Shown: positions 9,701-17,885 of the stretch, piece by piece | Position numbering within the stretch: the first letter of the stretch is position 1 | How the letters are laid out: every line of letters begins with the position of its first letter | DNA from: Acidobacteriota bacterium | GTDB taxonomy: Bacteria; Acidobacteriota; Terriglobia; Terriglobales; Acidobacteriaceae | Assembly (NCBI GenBank): GCA_021778315.1 | Contig: JAJYCQ010000011.1 | Span: 1 to 46,803 of the forward strand | Length of the DNA stretch: 46,803 nucleotides | Direction of reading: 5' to 3' | Program-made: the position numbers and the translations under genes | The notes under the pieces: model-generated | Told to the model about the DNA's origin: nothing | Database searches by the model: none | Seen by the model: only the letters and a program-made list of their open reading frames with translations

Positions 9701-12267
9701 TTACTGCCGACCGCGCTGCTCCCCAACGAAGTTCCGCCGTCATTAAACTGCACAGACCCCGTGGCGGCTGGTCCATTCGTACTGCTAACAACTGCCGTGA
9801 AGGTCACTAAGGACCCCACCGGCGCACTCAAATTATTCGAAGACAGTGTCGTTCCAGTCGTCGCCTGCTGCACCACCTCGCTCACTACATTCGACTGACC
9901 CGATGCATTCAATGCATCTCCCGCATACCGTGCCGAAAGGCTATGCGTTCCAGGGCTCAATTGCGCAGTGGAGTAAGCTGCACCACCCGACGCCGAGAGG
10001 TTAGCCGAACTAAGGGCAACCGCACCATCATAAAACGTGACCGCGCCAGTCGGCGTCCCGGTCGGTGCTGTCGCTGCAAACGTCAGCGTAATGCTCGTCG
10101 TTACGACCGTCGGATTCGGAGCAACCGTTAGCACCAGCAGCGGCGCTTGCTGGACTGCTTGAACCAACACAGCCGAGACGCTAGATGCATTATTCGCATC
10201 ACCCGAGTAGTCAGCCGTAATGCTATGCTGCCCCAACGTCAACACCGACGTGCTGCACGCTGCCGCACTGCTCGCGACCGGCACACTGCAGAGCTGGGTG
10301 CTGCCATCAAAGAACACAACCGTACCCGTCAGAGCCGTGCCGCCATTGCTTACCGTCGCCGTAAACCTTACCGTCGTCCCCACCAGGCTCGGATTCACAC
10401 TTGAAGCCAGCGCCAGGGTCGTCGGCGTGATGCTAAGCACCTGCCCCGAGAGATTGATAGCCGGCACTGTCGTACCTGCGACCGAGTTGACCGTAATCGA
10501 CCCGAGAACCGGATCTCCAATCACCTTCGGATCAAACGACGCTCCGATGCTGCAGGTGCTGGCGGACGGGATATCTGCTCCTGCCGTGCAGGTCGTCGTT
10601 CCCACATCTTCTACTGCATTCACAAGAGTCGCCTGGCTCAAGATGAGGTCAGCGTTGCCATCATCGACAAGCACCACAGGTTGCGGAGGCGACACATTCC
10701 CCACCTTGATCGTGGCATACTGCAATGAGATTCCCAATGCATTGATGCGCCGGATCCGGTTATGAAACATATCCGCAACAAATAGATTTCCTGTCTGATC
10801 GAAGAACAGGGCATACGGCCCATACATGCTGGCAAGATTGGCCGGCCCACCATCGCCAGAGAATTGTTCGCTCGCGTTTCCACAGATGGTCTCAATCAAA
10901 CCCGTCGCCGCATTCACCTCGCGAATACGATTATTGTCTGAGTCAGCAATATAGAGATCCCCGGCAGGATCGATTGCCACGGCAGCAGGCTCACCCAGCA
11001 CGGCCTGCGTTGCGAGTCCGCCATCCCCCATAAACCCTCGAGGGCCCGTACCAGCAACCGTCGAGATCATTCCTGACAGGTTCACCTCGCGCACGCGATT
11101 ATTAGTCAAATCGGCGATATAGATTGATCCATCCTGAGCCACCGCCACGCTCCATGGGCTATTCAGTCTTGCAATCGTCGCCGCCTGTCCATCGCCATTA
11201 AAGCCCGCCACTCCCGTGCCTGCAATCGTTCGAATCGATCCCGTCGCTGCGTTCACCTCGCGAATCACATGGTTCCCCGTATCTGCAATCAGCAGATCTC
11301 CAGCTTCATCCAGCGCGACGCCCTCAGGAAACGTGAGCTTCGCCTGTGTAGCCGCGGCACCGTCGCCACTATAGCCCTGCACCCCCGGAGTTCCCGCCAT
11401 CGTTGTAATCACTCCGCTAAATGCATCGATGCGTCGAACGATATGGTTCCCGGCATCCGCAAAATACAGATTGCCAGCGCCGTCTATCACCAGGCCAGCC
11501 GGTGTATTGATCATCGTCTGCGTCGCCAGCACGCCATCACCCTGATATCCCGGAGTCCCTGTCCCTCCCACCGTAGAAATATGCCCGGTCTGTCCATCGA
11601 CACGCCGAATGCGATTGTTCTGCGAGTCGGCAATGTAGAAGTTCCCCATCGCGTCGGCGACGACGCCCGTAGGCAGAAAGATCGGCGCAAGAATCGCCGG
11701 CCCTCCATCGGTCGCACCCTGGTAAATCCAATCCGCATCGCCAGCGACCGTGTTGATCGTACCCGGTGCAAGCACCGGCAAGGATCCCACGCCAACTCCT
11801 GCAAGCAGCGCCGACCCCATAAAGCTTCCGCCCGAGGTCTCAATCACCACCGCGCCAGTTCGAGCGCCCGGATACTTCGGCTGAAATTGGATCATCGCGC
11901 TGCATTGTTGTCCGGCGCTATAGTTGGTACCGGACGAGCATGTCCCTCCGCTCACAACCGCAAAATCAGAGTTAGCCAGACCCTGCGTCATCGCGACCGG
12001 TGTTCCAGCAGTTCCCCCCGAGACCATCGTCACAACTACACCAATCGGCGCAGAACTTTGACCTACCGCCGTGGTTCCAGAAAAAACGTTCGCGGTCTGA
12101 GCCACCCCGGCCGAGCAAACCAGGGCCATGCACAACATCGCCCCCACGTTCGCCAGGCACCGACTCCAGCCGCCCCCATGCTGCTGCTTCAATCTGAGGC
12201 TTCTCAACCAAAGCTTGCCTCTCCTTTGCCGGATGGCTGAGTGAAGTTGCTGAAAGTGACCAGGCAT
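6766..12267 (-). CDS. Giant exported NHL-repeat and Ig-like-repeat protein
   Basis: Predicted 1833-residue secreted protein. A signal-like segment ends near GVAQ (residues ~40-57). About six NHL beta-propeller repeats follow (residues ~165-500), each with a core like YIADSxNNRIRxV and a linker such as TVAGTG..G..GDG. Then come eleven Ig-like repeats of ~93 residues (~600-1650) with the pattern PTGxVxFxDG...LxxGxHSIxAxYxGD, typical of the bacterial Ig-like (Big_3_5-type) fold. The C-terminus holds another beta-sandwich interrupted at ~1751-1797 by two hydrophobic stretches with an RRRR turn. A role in adhesion or matrix formation is inference. The ATG at 12267 was kept, but a TTG at 12207 behind AGGAGAGG would give a shorter, more usual signal peptide. 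The stop overlaps the next gene's ATG. Confidence 0.9.
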   Translation of the reverse strand: MPGHFQQLHSAIRQRRGKLWLRSLRLKQQHGGGWSRCLANVGAMLCMALVCSAGVAQTANVFSGTTAVGQSSAPIGVVVTMVSGGTAGTPVAMTQGLANSDFAVVSGGTCSSGTNYSAGQQCSAMIQFQPKYPGARTGAVVIETSGGSFMGSALLAGVGVGSLPVLAPGTINTVAGDADWIYQGATDGGPAILAPIFLPTGVVADAMGNFYIADSQNNRIRRVDGQTGHISTVGGTGTPGYQGDGVLATQTMINTPAGLVIDGAGNLYFADAGNHIVRRIDAFSGVITTMAGTPGVQGYSGDGAAATQAKLTFPEGVALDEAGDLLIADTGNHVIREVNAATGSIRTIAGTGVAGFNGDGQAATIARLNSPWSVAVAQDGSIYIADLTNNRVREVNLSGMISTVAGTGPRGFMGDGGLATQAVLGEPAAVAIDPAGDLYIADSDNNRIREVNAATGLIETICGNASEQFSGDGGPANLASMYGPYALFFDQTGNLFVADMFHNRIRRINALGISLQYATIKVGNVSPPQPVVLVDDGNADLILSQATLVNAVEDVGTTTCTAGADIPSASTCSIGASFDPKVIGDPVLGSITVNSVAGTTVPAINLSGQVLSITPTTLALASSVNPSLVGTTVRFTATVSNGGTALTGTVVFFDGSTQLCSVPVASSAAACSTSVLTLGQHSITADYSGDANNASSVSAVLVQAVQQAPLLVLTVAPNPTVVTTSITLTFAATAPTGTPTGAVTFYDGAVALSSANLSASGGAAYSTAQLSPGTHSLSARYAGDALNASGQSNVVSEVVQQATTGTTLSSNNLSAPVGSLVTFTAVVSSTNGPAATGSVQFNDGGTSLGSSAVGSNGTAFLSSALLAPGVHSIVAVYGGDQDDAGSSSAPLVETIQQIATATMLSTNLNPVSAGATLTLTGAVTAVGSSTNGGVISGAVIFREGQTVFGTSAVDGLGHAIVNLNTLSAGSHSIVASYSGNVNYAASSSAIVIETVQPTATTTLLTSAATTTLSGQAAVFTIAASSSTGVPSGNITINDGSVSIGQVQLNAQGIATFTSLLLSAGTHSMTAVYVGNGNYNPSTSGALQHVVVLATPSLTLGGPSAPVNAGSTFVAMATLSSNGVTPTGALTLRDNGIAIGTESVMADGTFIFPNLSLGVGTYQLTVAYSGDANNASAISPAIPVTVQLTPTTTSLMSSTNPVTLSKGVSFTAVTSGGGSAATGLIRFMDGSAVLGTSPIGANGSASLNTSTLSFGMHSISAIYEGDIDDAQSTSIVLSERVVQAATEALSSSMNPSIFGANVVYTTKVMGVGVLVPTGTVIYRDGSVVVGTSVVDGSGMASLQSGSLVVGSHTISASYSGDTNYSAASSTLTQTVQSATTQITLTSSANPAIYATPLAFTATVVGNGGVATGLVTFTDGGVSIGSASLNSSGIATLTLSTLAPGEHTVVANYAGDSNIGASSSTPQLVAVKELTSVALASSANPAMTLSSIVLTANVKNSGVGQPTGTVLFTDGSTQLGKTVVNANGVASITLPSLSAGNHSLSASYGGDPENFANASQSLAQGVELRPTTVALTSSDTDPANPQQVTLISEVGWTGPIAPTGTVTFASGTLVLGSSQIGAIGIVTLTVILQPGTESVVATYSGDVSYSGSNSLATTITGGVATQFTIEVNPMSVTFPTTQHASIRINFTSLKGFSDTLELGCLGLPFAATCTFSTPQVDLVANGSASVQLVLDTGNPLGAGATARLEGRKSSGVLLCMLPCLLGVGFGVRRRRLRAGASLLFLGLFAMTISVVGCSGLHMSGTPPGTYTFKVTASGKGSGTTLSQPVTLTVTP

Positions 12268-12568
12268 TTCCGAGAGTTCCTCAGCCTACAGACCGCGGTG
12301 AGCGATGCGAGACCCCGCCACGAGCGTCTACTCACGCATGTCGTCTCGCTATCGGTGAATACCGGCAGTCGCTCCGTGAACTCTTTCAGCACGCGACCAC
12401 AGCACAAAGCAGTTGGTCACGTGTTACGTTCTGCACATGCAGAATGCAACACGCCCTTGTCCTGACTTCATCGGTCGCTGAATGAAAAACTTGAGAAGAT
12501 GTGCCACCCTGTAACAGAACGAAACGGTCCACCCAACACCGTCAAGCCTGCCAGACGTTCGCCGCTCC
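12268..12568. other. Intergenic stretch before the NHL/Ig gene
   Basis: No gene is visible. It lies upstream of the minus-strand NHL/Ig protein gene and downstream of the PIG-L gene stop. The only clear structure is the long dyad at 12420-12453, listed separately. Confidence 0.6.
12420..12453. promoter_or_regulatory. 34-bp imperfect dyad, operator or hairpin candidate
   Basis: Two 16-bp arms, beginning CGTGTTACGTTCTGCA, flank a CA spacer and match with two mismatches; the inner 7 bp and outer 6 bp of each arm pair perfectly. No T-run follows on either strand, so a terminator is unlikely. On the minus strand it sits between a weak TTGCAT and TAACAC spaced by 17 nt, about 150 bp upstream of the NHL/Ig start, which would suit an operator within a promoter. 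The promoter reading is weak. Confidence 0.4.
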
Positions 12569-13348
12569 CTACCTCGCCACCAACGTCGCGTCTGCACGCC
12601 ACGCCGCATTTCCCCATAGCCGCTCACGCCCCCCATAGCGCCTGATGAACTCCGCAATCTCCGCCGTAACCCTCTCATCGATCTGAGAGTCATAGCACCA
12701 CGCAATCCGCCGCTTCCTGAGCACCGCAGCCTCGATGGCCTCTTCCGCCCCACCCAGTTCCCTTGCAAACACCGGCTGCAACTCCGCCTGCAACCCAATC
12801 GGAAGCTGACCAACAGCTACCGCCAGCGAACTCTCCCCCTCAGCACTCGCCATATAGGGAAGCTCTTCGTAAAACGCCAGTACCCTCCCAGTCGCATCCA
12901 TTGGCATCGCCGCATCGCGCGCACTGATCCGATCCACATGTCCGTCGAGCCCCAGTGGCAGCACCATCGCCCCCGCCTTACTCATCTCCACCGCCCTCTG
13001 AATCTTCGACACCACTTTCTCCGAAGTATCCGCCGGCCGCCCGAACACATTCTCCCGGCCGCAGTGCAAGCGGATCGGAGCGTCCTTTAGATTCAAGTCC
13101 GTCAGCTTCAACCTCGACCCACCCTGCTGCTTGCGCCAGGCCTCATCCTCTCTCCTCCGCACCGCCGTCACAAACGACATCCGGTCATTCGCATGCAACG
13201 ATCCCGCATCCGAGTATGGAGCAAACTCGCTCCGCGTAAAACAACTCACCACCTCGACGGCGTGGCCCTCTGCCAGCCACGCCTCGATCGCAAGACCCAA
13301 CGCCAAAGCCGCGTCCCCACTGTGTGGGGACACCACGGTAATCTTCAC
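12569..13348 (-). CDS. PIG-L (LmbE-like) deacetylase family protein, altered active site
   Basis: Cytoplasmic 259-residue protein of the PIG-L/LmbE fold, whose members remove N-acetyl groups from sugar conjugates using zinc. The N-terminal signature reads VVSPHSGDAAL (5-15) where the family normally has HPDDE or HRDDA. By comparison with MshB the zinc ligands His9 and Asp12 are kept, but the general-base Asp is replaced by Gly11. The second family motif, LGLDGHVDR, is present near residue 135 with its His. The protein may therefore be inactive or have changed chemistry. The start is GTG behind AAGGAG. It lies 30 nt downstream of the DsbA-like gene and may share a transcript with it and nadE. 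No substrate can be named. Confidence 0.8.
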   Translation of the reverse strand: MKITVVSPHSGDAALALGLAIEAWLAEGHAVEVVSCFTRSEFAPYSDAGSLHANDRMSFVTAVRRREDEAWRKQQGGSRLKLTDLNLKDAPIRLHCGRENVFGRPADTSEKVVSKIQRAVEMSKAGAMVLPLGLDGHVDRISARDAAMPMDATGRVLAFYEELPYMASAEGESSLAVAVGQLPIGLQAELQPVFARELGGAEEAIEAAVLRKRRIAWCYDSQIDERVTAEIAEFIRRYGGRERLWGNAAWRADATLVAR

Positions 13349-13378
13349 GATCTACTCTCCTTCAGCCTCATCAAGCCG

Positions 13379-14401
13379 CTACTTCAACGTCGAAAGCGTT
13401 GGCTGCACATGCACAGCAATGCCGTCCAACTGCGCCTGATACGCTACAACCTGCTTGATCGTCTCATACGGAAAAGACGCCGCCGGTAGCACTCGCCCAT
13501 TCACCACCACCACCGCCGACTGATCCACACCAGCCGCCGCGCCCAGTGCAACCGATGCCTTCACATCGTCCTTCGCTGCCTGCGAATCCGCACACACCGC
13601 AGCCGCCTTCGGATCTCCACCGGCAGCCGTTACCGCAGCATCCAGCACCGGCTCAAGCGTTGCAGCCGTCAACCCCTGTTCCTTGTTGAAGACCGCTTGC
13701 GCATAGGTATAAAACGCCGCGTCCCCCTTCGCCTTCCTCACGCACACGCCCTCTGCCGCTGCGCGCAAAGCATAGGGATTACCGCTCGCCGGCAAGTTTT
13801 CAAACACCACGCGAGCCTGCGGAAAATCCTTCTCCAGATTCATCACCGTCTCGTGAACTTCCTTGGATTGCGCATTCAGCAAATCAGCAAACTCCACCAT
13901 CAGAAAGTCTTTACCAGCAGCCCCCTCGGCCGGCCCATTTGCTTGCTCCTGCAGAATCTGCCGGCGATCGGCATACGGCTTCGCTCCAAAATCAATCACC
14001 GCATCCGCGATCGCATGCTTCCCATCAGGAGTGATGAAAAATTCGTTCCGGCTCACCTTCCCTGGCTGCGTCTTGTTCGCGACAAACACCACCACGCGCA
14101 CCACGCCGGGCGCCACCGTCTTCTGGATCGCTTGCACACTCCAGCTCAAATTATCGTTATAGCCCCAAACCGTCTTCAGAAATTCACTCACGACAGCCGG
14201 CGTAGGAAAGTCTGACGTAAAGTTCTTCGGGTTCACCGCGGGAAATGCATTCACCGGCACAGCGGGCGGAGTCGGTGCCTGCGGAGCTGTTGCCTTCTCT
14301 GCCTCTGCCGTTGCGGGCGACATCTGTGGAGGGGCCTGCGCTCGCACCAGAACTCTTGCTCCAACCATCGCCATCACAACCATCAACGTCATCTTCTTCA
14401 T
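13379..14401 (-). CDS. DsbA-like thioredoxin-fold protein lacking the CXXC
   Basis: Predicted periplasmic protein of 340 residues, with a signal peptide of ~22 residues and a Pro/Ala-rich linker. Residues ~50-140 form a domain of unknown type, followed by a DsbA-like thioredoxin fold. The fold is recognisable from DFLMVEFADL, the NPYALRAAAEG helix region and VVVNGRVL near the end. Where DsbA has C-x-x-C the sequence reads NAQS, so both cysteines are gone. The cis-Pro region reads SAVVVVNG, without the usual Pro. It cannot work as a disulfide oxidase by the known mechanism; a binding or chaperone role is inference. ATG 14401 was chosen over an upstream GTG because AGGGA precedes it at normal spacing and the signal peptide then begins MKKM. 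Confidence 0.75.
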   Translation of the reverse strand: MKKMTLMVVMAMVGARVLVRAQAPPQMSPATAEAEKATAPQAPTPPAVPVNAFPAVNPKNFTSDFPTPAVVSEFLKTVWGYNDNLSWSVQAIQKTVAPGVVRVVVFVANKTQPGKVSRNEFFITPDGKHAIADAVIDFGAKPYADRRQILQEQANGPAEGAAGKDFLMVEFADLLNAQSKEVHETVMNLEKDFPQARVVFENLPASGNPYALRAAAEGVCVRKAKGDAAFYTYAQAVFNKEQGLTAATLEPVLDAAVTAAGGDPKAAAVCADSQAAKDDVKASVALGAAAGVDQSAVVVVNGRVLPAASFPYETIKQVVAYQAQLDGIAVHVQPTLSTLK

Positions 14402-14476
14402 GCTTTCTGTCCCTTTCAAAATCAAACCTTTCTTCACAAACGATCTACTGCTCCAATCAAACCCTGGGGTGGCAAC

Positions 14477-16171
14477 TCACACCTCGCGCCGCGCCGCAAT
14501 CGGAAATCGCCTTCCCATCCCAAACGACTTCCTCGAGACCTTCAACACCGGAGCTGCCTGCTGCCGCTTGTACTCACTCAACTCCACCAGCCGAATCACC
14601 TTTCGCACCAACTCCAACTCCACTCCCTGCATACGCACAATCTCCTCCGCAGAGCGGTACTCCTCGATATACGCTCGCAAAATCGGGTCGAGCACATCAT
14701 AGGGTGGCAGCGAGTCCGTATCCTTCTGCCCCGGCCTCAACTCAGCCGACGGGGCCTTCGTCAGCGTGTCGTTCGGAATCACCTCGCGCTCCCGATTCAC
14801 CCACCGGCTCAATGCATACACTTCCGTTTTATACACGTCGCCGATCACCGCCAGCGCTCCCACCATATCTCCATACAGCGTGCAATACCCGCACGCCATC
14901 TCGCTCTTATTACCCGTCGTCAGCACCAGCGCTCCCGTCTTGTTCGACAGCGCCATCAGTAGACTTCCCCGGATCCTCGGCTGCAGATTCTCCTCCGCAA
15001 GTCCAAAGCTCGTCCCCGCTCCCGTAGCCGCAAACACCGGCTGCAACGACGTCTCAAACTGCGTATAAATCTCGCGAATCGGCACCGTTGAAAACGTAAT
15101 TCCCAGATTCTTCGCCAGCTTCTCCGCGTCCGTCACCGATCCGCTCGAGGAAAACTCACTCGGCATCCCAACTCCCTGCACGTTCTCCGCTCCCAGCGCC
15201 TCCACCGCAATCGCCGCCACCAGCGCCGAATCGACCCCCCCGCTCAACCCCACAATCGCCTTCTTGAATCCGCACTTCCCCAGGTAATCCCGCGTCCCCA
15301 GCACCAGCGCATCCCACGTCCGCTCCGTGCCCACATCCTCTCCCGTCGCAACCGCAACCCCCGCCTTCTCGCCCTCTGTCTCGACGATCAACAACTCCTC
15401 ATCAAAGCATCGCGCCTGCGCAAACACCTCACCACTCGGCCCCACCGCAAACGATCCACCATCGAAGATCAGGCTGTCATTCGCCCCTACCTGGTTCACC
15501 ATCACCACCGTCGCTCGATGCCGTTTCGCGAGCGCTCCAATCATCCTCTGCCGCACCTCCAGCTTCCCATGACAAAACGGCGAAGCTGAAATATTCAAAA
15601 TTAAACGATGTCCACTCAACGGCTGCGGAAGCGCTGCCCATTGCCGCATCAACTCTTCCACCGGATCCACCGGGTACATCTGTCGCGGCCAGAACATCTT
15701 GTCATTCCAAGCATCCTCGCAGACCGTGATCGCCACCGCTTGCCCAGCCACCACCGTCAGAGCCTGCTGCCGCGCCGGCTCAAAGTACCGCTGCTCATCA
15801 AACACGTCATAGAAGGGCAGCAGCATCTTCTGCTGCATAAACCGAATCTCCCCACCATCCATCAGTGCCGCAACATTGCGCACATGCTTGCCCGAAGCTC
15901 CCTCGCACCGCATCGGAGTACCGCACAGCACCGCCGGCCGGTCCTCTCCCTGCGTCAACGCAGCAACCGCAGCCAGTGTCTCCTCCGCACGCTGCACAAA
16001 CGATTCCTTCTCCAGTAAATCCGCCGGAGGATAGCCACACGTCGCTAGTTCGGGAAACATCACCAGCGCAGCGCCCTGCGCCGCCGCCTGGTCGACAAAC
16101 GCCGCGATCTTTCGCAGGTTCCCCGAGAAGTCCCCTACTGTTGGATTGATTTGAGCCAGCGCGATCCGCAC
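14477..16171 (-). CDS. nadE: Glutamine-dependent NAD+ synthetase
   Basis: Converts nicotinate adenine dinucleotide to NAD+ using ATP and ammonia from glutamine, the last step of NAD synthesis. The 564-residue protein has the two-domain layout of the glutamine-using form. The N-terminal nitrilase-type amidase has the Glu/Lys/Cys triad at E41 (FPELATCGYPP), K115 (QKMLLPFYDVF) and C151 (VCEDAWND). A C-terminal ATP-pyrophosphatase synthetase carries SGGVDS at 310-315 and a TTGNKSE-type loop. All key residues are present and the length is normal. The start is GTG with only a weak ribosome site. It lies 60 nt after the sugar-transferase gene stop and 75 nt before the DsbA-like gene, all on the minus strand. 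Confidence 0.96.
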   Translation of the reverse strand: MRIALAQINPTVGDFSGNLRKIAAFVDQAAAQGAALVMFPELATCGYPPADLLEKESFVQRAEETLAAVAALTQGEDRPAVLCGTPMRCEGASGKHVRNVAALMDGGEIRFMQQKMLLPFYDVFDEQRYFEPARQQALTVVAGQAVAITVCEDAWNDKMFWPRQMYPVDPVEELMRQWAALPQPLSGHRLILNISASPFCHGKLEVRQRMIGALAKRHRATVVMVNQVGANDSLIFDGGSFAVGPSGEVFAQARCFDEELLIVETEGEKAGVAVATGEDVGTERTWDALVLGTRDYLGKCGFKKAIVGLSGGVDSALVAAIAVEALGAENVQGVGMPSEFSSSGSVTDAEKLAKNLGITFSTVPIREIYTQFETSLQPVFAATGAGTSFGLAEENLQPRIRGSLLMALSNKTGALVLTTGNKSEMACGYCTLYGDMVGALAVIGDVYKTEVYALSRWVNREREVIPNDTLTKAPSAELRPGQKDTDSLPPYDVLDPILRAYIEEYRSAEEIVRMQGVELELVRKVIRLVELSEYKRQQAAPVLKVSRKSFGMGRRFPIAARREV

Positions 16172-16231
16172 TCTTACAGTCTACCGCGCCCCACCCGCTC
16201 CGCACCTTGCTGCTGATCCGACGGCCCCGCC

Positions 16232-17737
16232 CTAAGACCCCGTTCCGCCCAGAACCACACCGATCGTACGAGCCAGAATCCGCAGATCCAGCAGAATATT
16301 CCAGTTCTCCACATACGCCGTGTCCAGCGAAATATAGCTGTCAAATGAAGGGTCCTGCCTGGCCTCCACCTGCCACAACCCCGTAATCCCCGGCAGCACA
16401 TCCAGTCTCTTCAAGTGCGCCAGATCGTACTTCTCCACCTCCGATGCCAGCGGTGGCCGAGGCCCCACCAGGCTCATGTCCCCCATCAGCACATTGAAGA
16501 ACTGTGGCAACTCATCCAGAGAATACTTCCGCAGCCTGCTCCCCACCCGCGTAATGCGTGGGTCATTCGTCATCTTGAACAGGATTCCATCCCGCTCATT
16601 CTTGTGCGCCAGGCCGTCCTTCAACTTGTCCGCATTCGCCACCATCGTACGAAACTTCAAGCACGTAAAGGTCCTCCCCTTACGCCCAATCCGGGCCGCT
16701 CGATAAAAAATCGGCCCCGGCGAATCCATCCGTATCAGCAACGCAATCGCCAGCATCAGCGGCGAAGTCACCACCAGCGCCAGCGTTGACAGCAAAACAT
16801 CCAGCACCCGCTTGATCAGGAACGCGCCTCGGGGAAAATCGCGTTGATGCAGAGGAATCGTCGGAAACTGTCCAATAAACTCCACCGGAGCGTTCCACGC
16901 CAGGCCATCATAAAGATCCGGCACCACGCGCACCTCAATGCCATGCTCGCGAGCCTCATCCACCACCCCAATCACCGTCCCCTTGTCCGCCGGTGTTGAA
17001 AAATAAATCTCGTCGACAAACAGCGACCTCGCCAGAGCGACACAGTTTCGCACGTTGCCGATAATCTCCGAATTCTCCGCATCCCCCGCCGCTGCCTCCA
17101 GCGACACAAACCCCATGAACCGAAATCCCATATGCGGCAGAGCCTGTAGATGATTGCGCAGCGCATGCGCCACGCGTCCATGCCCAACGATCATCACGTT
17201 GCGAGTCTCGCGTCCCTGCAAAAACCGCCGCTGCATCATCTTCCGCTCAACCGCGCGCCGGATCATCAGGAAAGCCATCGTAATCACGATCGTCAACGCC
17301 ACCACGATCCGGGATACGGCGTACTCTTTCATCACATACAATGTCCCGCACAGCATCAGCCCTGCCGTCAGCGTTGCCTGGATGGTGAGTCGCTGCTCAT
17401 TCAGCCCACTGCGTCCCTCCGGCGACCGGTACAACCCATACAACCTCGTAAACAGCACCAGGTACACACTGAAAACTAGCAGGTAGATGATCAAGATCAG
17501 AGGAGCGGCCTTCTCTAAGTGTCCCAGGACCGTATGACTCGTAAGTTCCGCCGCCGGCTCCAGGCGGATTCGAATCGCAATGAACCCAGCCACCAGCGCA
17601 CTCAGGAAATCCAATCCCGCCCATACCGCAATCATGAACGACGGACGAGAGAGCAGACGCTCATGACCAACCACCCTGGCATAGTGCCGTCGCTGGCTTG
17701 AGATCTCCGCTTGCTTCAAATAATCAAGGCTCGCCAT
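16232..17737 (-). CDS. Polyprenyl-phosphate sugar phosphotransferase (WcaJ/WbaP-like)
   Basis: Inner-membrane enzyme of 501 residues that starts exopolysaccharide or O-chain repeats by moving a sugar phosphate from a nucleotide sugar to undecaprenyl phosphate. The N-terminal half has about four membrane helices and a CoA-binding-like domain (VMIVGHGRVAHALRNHL, ~175-195). After another hydrophobic segment (KRVLDVLLSTLALVV) comes the bacterial sugar-transferase domain, with SPGPIFY, CLKFRTM, SLDELPQFFNV, MSLVGPRPP and PGITGLWQV. The length is normal for the two-part family. The transferred sugar cannot be told from sequence. No other polysaccharide genes are next to it, so it may act with a distant cluster as an initiating enzyme. 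Confidence 0.93.
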   Translation of the reverse strand: MASLDYLKQAEISSQRRHYARVVGHERLLSRPSFMIAVWAGLDFLSALVAGFIAIRIRLEPAAELTSHTVLGHLEKAAPLILIIYLLVFSVYLVLFTRLYGLYRSPEGRSGLNEQRLTIQATLTAGLMLCGTLYVMKEYAVSRIVVALTIVITMAFLMIRRAVERKMMQRRFLQGRETRNVMIVGHGRVAHALRNHLQALPHMGFRFMGFVSLEAAAGDAENSEIIGNVRNCVALARSLFVDEIYFSTPADKGTVIGVVDEAREHGIEVRVVPDLYDGLAWNAPVEFIGQFPTIPLHQRDFPRGAFLIKRVLDVLLSTLALVVTSPLMLAIALLIRMDSPGPIFYRAARIGRKGRTFTCLKFRTMVANADKLKDGLAHKNERDGILFKMTNDPRITRVGSRLRKYSLDELPQFFNVLMGDMSLVGPRPPLASEVEKYDLAHLKRLDVLPGITGLWQVEARQDPSFDSYISLDTAYVENWNILLDLRILARTIGVVLGGTGS

Positions 17738-17885
17738 AGTCTCAGTTCATCTCGGTTGCTCTTACACGCCATCTTCATGGCAGGGGTGTGGTGTACCTCT
17801 AGTTTATTCCGTCGCGGGTACCCTTGCTAACTTGTATATCTTCAACTTACTACCGACTTATGAACCTCTTTGGGTACTTAAGTTG

